Of a DNA stretch of 36,582 nt, positions 34,578-36,582 are shown one piece after another. Numbering within the stretch: position 1 is the stretch's first letter; every line of letters begins with the position of its first letter. The DNA is taken from the NCBI RefSeq assembly GCF_913062725.1, contig NZ_CAJXWY010000041.1, positions 1 to 36,582 on the forward strand. The letters are read 5' to 3'. Both the position numbers and the translations under genes were made by a program. Source of the stretch: an uncultured Thiohalocapsa sp. Lineage in GTDB: Bacteria; Pseudomonadota; Gammaproteobacteria; Chromatiales; Chromatiaceae. The notes below the pieces were generated by a model. It had not been told where the DNA came from. It was given only the letters and a program-made list of their open reading frames with translations, and ran no database searches.

Positions 34578-34662
34578 GCCCGGGTGGTGAAATTGGTAGA
34601 CACAAGGGACTTAAAATCCCTCGGCTTCGGCCATGCGGGTTCGAGTCCCGCCCCGGGCACCA
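34578..34662 (+). tRNA. tRNA-Leu (anticodon TAA)
   Basis: Acceptor stem GCCCGGG pairs with CCCGGGC, followed by discriminator A and encoded CCA. The anticodon loop CTTAAAA in stem AGGGA/TCCCT reads TAA at 34612-34614. A long variable arm (CGGCTTCGGCC) marks a class II tRNA, and the T-loop is GGTTCGAGTCC. It lies 221 bases after tRNA-Cys; no third tRNA is between them. Confidence 0.97.
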
Positions 34663-34759
34663 CTTATCGCGTGCCCCTGCGCCCGGCCCGGTGCAAGCTC
34701 CTGTGTGCACTTCAGAGCTCGTCGGGACCGCACAACAGTCCCTCCATCGACGCCGCGCC

Positions 34760-35425
34760 ATGATGCCCAGTTTCCGAGCCCAACCCGAACCCGGCTCCCG
34801 ACCGCGCACGCCGCTGCGTCGGCTGGCGTTGCCGCTCGCGGTCTATCTGCTGGCCGCCCTCACCGCCTGCGGCGGCGGCCCGCAGCTGCCCGTCCTGCCG
34901 GACGACGCAATCGTCCTCGCCTTCGGCGACAGCCTCACCGCCGGCAAGGGCGCCAAGCCCGGCGAGGACTACCCGAGCCGGCTCGCGGCAATGACCGGTC
35001 TCACCGTCATCAACGCCGGCATCGCCGGCGAGCTGAGCGCCCAAGGCCGCGCGCGGCTGCCGGACGTCCTTGCCGAGCACCAGCCCGACCTGGTGCTGCT
35101 CTGCCACGGCGGCAACGACATCCTGCGCCGCAACGGCGCCGACGCGATCCGCGCCAACCTCCACGCCATGGTCGAGACCGCCCGCGCCGCCGGTGCAAGG
35201 GTCGTCCTGCTCGCGGTGCCGACCCTGGGCCTCGGGCTGAATCCGCACCCGACCTACTCCGAGCTGGCGCGTGAACTGGACCTGGTCATCGAGCCACGCG
35301 TCATCACGGACGTGTTGTCGGATGTGAGCCTCAAGGCCGACGGCGTGCACCCGAACGCCGTCGGCTATGCCTTCATCGCCGAGCGGCTGGCCGCCCTGCT
35401 GCGGGCGCGGGGGGCATTGCAATAG
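34760..35425 (+). CDS. Lipoprotein SGNH/GDSL hydrolase (TesA-like esterase)
   Basis: An esterase or lysophospholipase of the SGNH family acting outside the cytoplasm. From the ATG at 34760 the protein is 221 residues. Signal peptide and lipobox: RRLALPLAVYLLAALTAC, so it is a predicted lipoprotein. Catalytic blocks: block I FGDSLTAGKG (nucleophile Ser), block II NAGIAGE, block III HGGNDILR (oxyanion Asn) and block V DGVHPN (Asp/His). E. coli TesA is a soluble periplasmic protein; the lipobox here suggests membrane anchoring. A second ATG at 34763 is equally possible. It follows tRNA-Leu by 97 bases and may be the last intact core gene before the decayed accessory stretch. Confidence 0.9.
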   Translation: MMPSFRAQPEPGSRPRTPLRRLALPLAVYLLAALTACGGGPQLPVLPDDAIVLAFGDSLTAGKGAKPGEDYPSRLAAMTGLTVINAGIAGELSAQGRARLPDVLAEHQPDLVLLCHGGNDILRRNGADAIRANLHAMVETARAAGARVVLLAVPTLGLGLNPHPTYSELARELDLVIEPRVITDVLSDVSLKADGVHPNAVGYAFIAERLAALLRARGALQ

Positions 35426-35441
35426 ACGCGGCCCGTGGGCA

Positions 35442-35528
35442 GGTCTGCAACGCTTGCGGGCACTCCGCGACTGGTTCAGCCGCGGGCTTGGCAAGCCGCG
35501 GGCGCAAGCCGGCAAGGCGTTTGCAGTC
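35442..35528. repeat. Imperfect inverted repeat after the esterase gene
   Basis: The left arm at 35442-35461 (GGTCTGCAACGCTTGCGGGC) matches the reverse complement of 35504-35528 at about 18 positions with two single-base gaps. Between them lies a palindromic core with GCTTGGCAAGC. It begins 17 bases after the esterase stop. It could be a REP-like or terminator structure, or a small mobile-element footprint. Confidence 0.45.
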
Positions 35529-35596
35529 CTTGGGGATCATGCCGGGGCTCCCAGCAGGATCTGAACGCCCACTTGCATGAAGTGGCGGTCCGTGGA

Positions 35597-35770
35597 GCTT
35601 GAGCGGTAGGTATCGAGCCTGCCCGGCGCGTGCGCGATCAGCTCGGCCAGCTCCACGGCGGCGCTCCAGCGCGACGCGCCGTTGTACAGCAAGATGGGCA
35701 CCAGCGGGGGCACGGCGCCGTCGGCCATAAGGCCGCCGCCTTGGGCGAGGAGGTCCTGGTAGCGAGCAAA
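35597..35770 (-). pseudogene. Remnant of an Rpn/YhgA-type PD-(D/E)XK transposase-like nuclease
   Basis: The minus strand encodes RYQDLLAQGGGL and continues with VPPLVPILLYNGASRWSAAVE and LAELIAHAPGRLDTYR. This matches the central part of recombination-promoting nuclease/putative transposase proteins (YQDLV, LPPVLPIVLYNG, LADLI, RYR). Neither the catalytic N-terminal region nor the C-terminus is found: before RYQDLL and after DTYRSS the sequence no longer resembles the family. Full proteins are about 300 residues, so only ~55 remain. It is a fragment, not expected to be functional. Recognition is from memory of the family, not from a search. Confidence 0.65.
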
Positions 35771-35839
35771 GGTGCCAGGCTCCGATCTTTGCCGGGCTCA
35801 GCGCTGTTGGGCGGGGCATCCTGTCTCCCCTGTTGCTGA

Positions 35840-36130
35840 CATCTGCCAGTACCAAGTGCGCGTTAACGGCAACCACTCACCGGCGATGCAGTTCGTGACG
35901 CTGGCGCACGAACCGGGGGCAACTGTTCCTGGGGAACTTGGGTCCAGACACGCATGCCTGAGGCTCGGGGCCGTCGGCCACCGACCCATTCGGCAATGGA
36001 AGTTGAGGCGGAGTCAGTCGTTTACCTCGTCGCCCATCGCCGCCCGATCACGTTGAAGTCGCTCTGCTGCTTAGCGGGCTGCGTGCAGCTAGGCAGCAGC
36101 CTCGCCGACCTGCGCCTGTATGCGATAACG
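35840..36130 (+). pseudogene. Frameshifted ImmA/IrrE-type metallopeptidase remnant
   Basis: Three plus-strand frames carry consecutive family blocks. YQVRVNGNHSPAMQFVTLAHEPG at 35850-35918 matches the family's VNxxxSPxxQFxTLAHELGH. A +1 shift then gives GQLFLGNLGPD (35917-35949; family GHLFLGHLG). A further shift gives EVEAESVVYLVAHR (from about 35999; family ELEAEAVAYLV). The zinc motif HExxH is broken: HEPG is followed by Gln where the second His should be. ImmA/IrrE peptidases usually cut repressors of mobile elements or toxin-antitoxin systems. Two frameshifts plus loss of the zinc motif argue for a dead gene, not sequencing error, though error cannot be excluded. Confidence 0.6.
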
Positions 36131-36349
36131 CGCGGCTGGGCAGATCGAGGATTCAGTTGGGATTGTCGCGCATACGCTGCTCCAGTCGACGTCCAGACGC
36201 CAGCCGCAGGAGCCAGCCTTGCCCAGCTGAATGCGTAGCGTCGGGCGCATGTCCTGTCAGGCGTTTGCCGCCGAGCATCCGAATCTGCGACCATCGCAGG
36301 CCCGGCCATCGGGCCTAGGGGTCAAAGCCCACGGACACGGATCGCAGCA

Positions 36350-36582
36350 ATGGGACACAACAAGCATCTCGACGCATTTCTCCAGTTCTACAGCCAAGCC
36401 GAAGCCGGTAACGGACTGACCCGCGGCCTCGAATCGGCGTTGGCCAAGGCGACCTACGCCAGCACCCGGCTGGATCGCGAGCTGATTCCTGCGCTGCTGG
36501 CCGGTGAGATGCGCCTCACCATCCTCACGGGCAACGCCGGCGACGGCAAGACCGCCTTCATCCAAACCGTCGAACAGCGGGC
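36350..36582 (+). CDS. P-loop ATPase, N-terminal 77 residues, 3' end outside window
   Basis: An open frame begins at the ATG at 36350 and runs to the window edge. Its N-terminal ~50 residues are helical (HLDAFLQFYSQAEAGNGLTR, ALAKATYASTRLDRELIPAL). Then MRLTILTGNAGDGKTAFIQTVEQR carries a clear Walker A loop, GNAGDGKT, at about residues 62-69. No good Shine-Dalgarno lies upstream. I do not recognise the family from 77 residues; large NTPases with GNAGDGKT-type loops near the start occur in phage-defence and stress systems, but that is only a possibility. It lies just after two decayed mobile or regulatory gene fragments. Confidence 0.6.
   Translation, partial: MGHNKHLDAFLQFYSQAEAGNGLTRGLESALAKATYASTRLDRELIPALLAGEMRLTILTGNAGDGKTAFIQTVEQR

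Noticed and set aside
34289..34759. Upstream extension of the esterase frame
   Set aside because: It reads through both tRNA genes; the lipoprotein signal begins at 34760.
35540..35600. Minus-strand tail VQILLGAP resembling a translated tRNA 3' end, a possible tRNA fragment or attachment site
   Set aside because: The would-be T-stem does not pair, the T-loop has G instead of the invariant A, and no 5' half exists. Only a 6-base hairpin (CCACTT/AAGTGG) is there.
35900..36349. Short open frames in several phases between the pseudogene and the ATPase
   Set aside because: They are explained by the broken peptidase or show no family features and no ribosome sites.

Overview
This is a GC-rich stretch of a gammaproteobacterial chromosome. 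It combines nitrogenase genes (nifH, nifD) and draT with the usual gammaproteobacterial blocks hisE-tatABC, waaA and rplU-rpmA-obgE. A nitrogen-fixing purple sulfur bacterium or relative (Chromatiales/Ectothiorhodospiraceae-like) fits. That assignment is inferred from gene content and base composition only.

Layout. (1) 1-3410, nitrogen fixation: nifH and a 3'-truncated nifD run leftward; draT runs rightward from the other side of a compact control region holding a sigma-54 promoter, an IHF-like site and a NifA activator site. DraT is the enzyme family that switches NifH off by ADP-ribosylating one arginine, and that arginine is present here. (2) 3561-6189: hisE and the twin-arginine translocase genes tatA, tatB and tatC, the last with an unusual acidic C-terminal tail. 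(3) 6402-11312: a LysR regulator, a small XRE regulator, a lipoprotein lytic transglycosylase, dcd and a queuosine-precursor transporter (yhhQ). (4) 11309-27146: a large surface-polysaccharide region. A leftward group holds an asparagine-synthase-like amidotransferase, a GT4 glycosyltransferase, a 50-residue DUF5989 protein, a PAP2 phosphatase, a lipoprotein and a GT39-like enzyme. A rightward group of stop/start-overlapped genes holds an O-antigen ligase/polymerase, GT4, GT9, GT4 and GT39. Another GT4 and another GT39 follow. (5) 27455-33849: waaA (Kdo transferase) rightward, then leftward isochorismatase-like, rhodanese, PIMT-like methyltransferase, proB, obgE, rpmA and rplU. (6) 34244-35425: tRNA-Cys, tRNA-Leu(TAA) and a lipoprotein SGNH esterase. 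(7) 35426-36582: a decayed accessory stretch with an imperfect inverted repeat, a remnant of an Rpn/PD-(D/E)XK transposase-like gene, a frameshifted ImmA/IrrE-type metallopeptidase, and the first 77 codons of a P-loop ATPase running off the window. This looks like the edge of a genomic island.

The genes best supported as working together are nifHD with draT, tatABC, and the envelope polysaccharide enzymes with waaA. No CRISPR array, intact insertion sequence or rRNA was seen.
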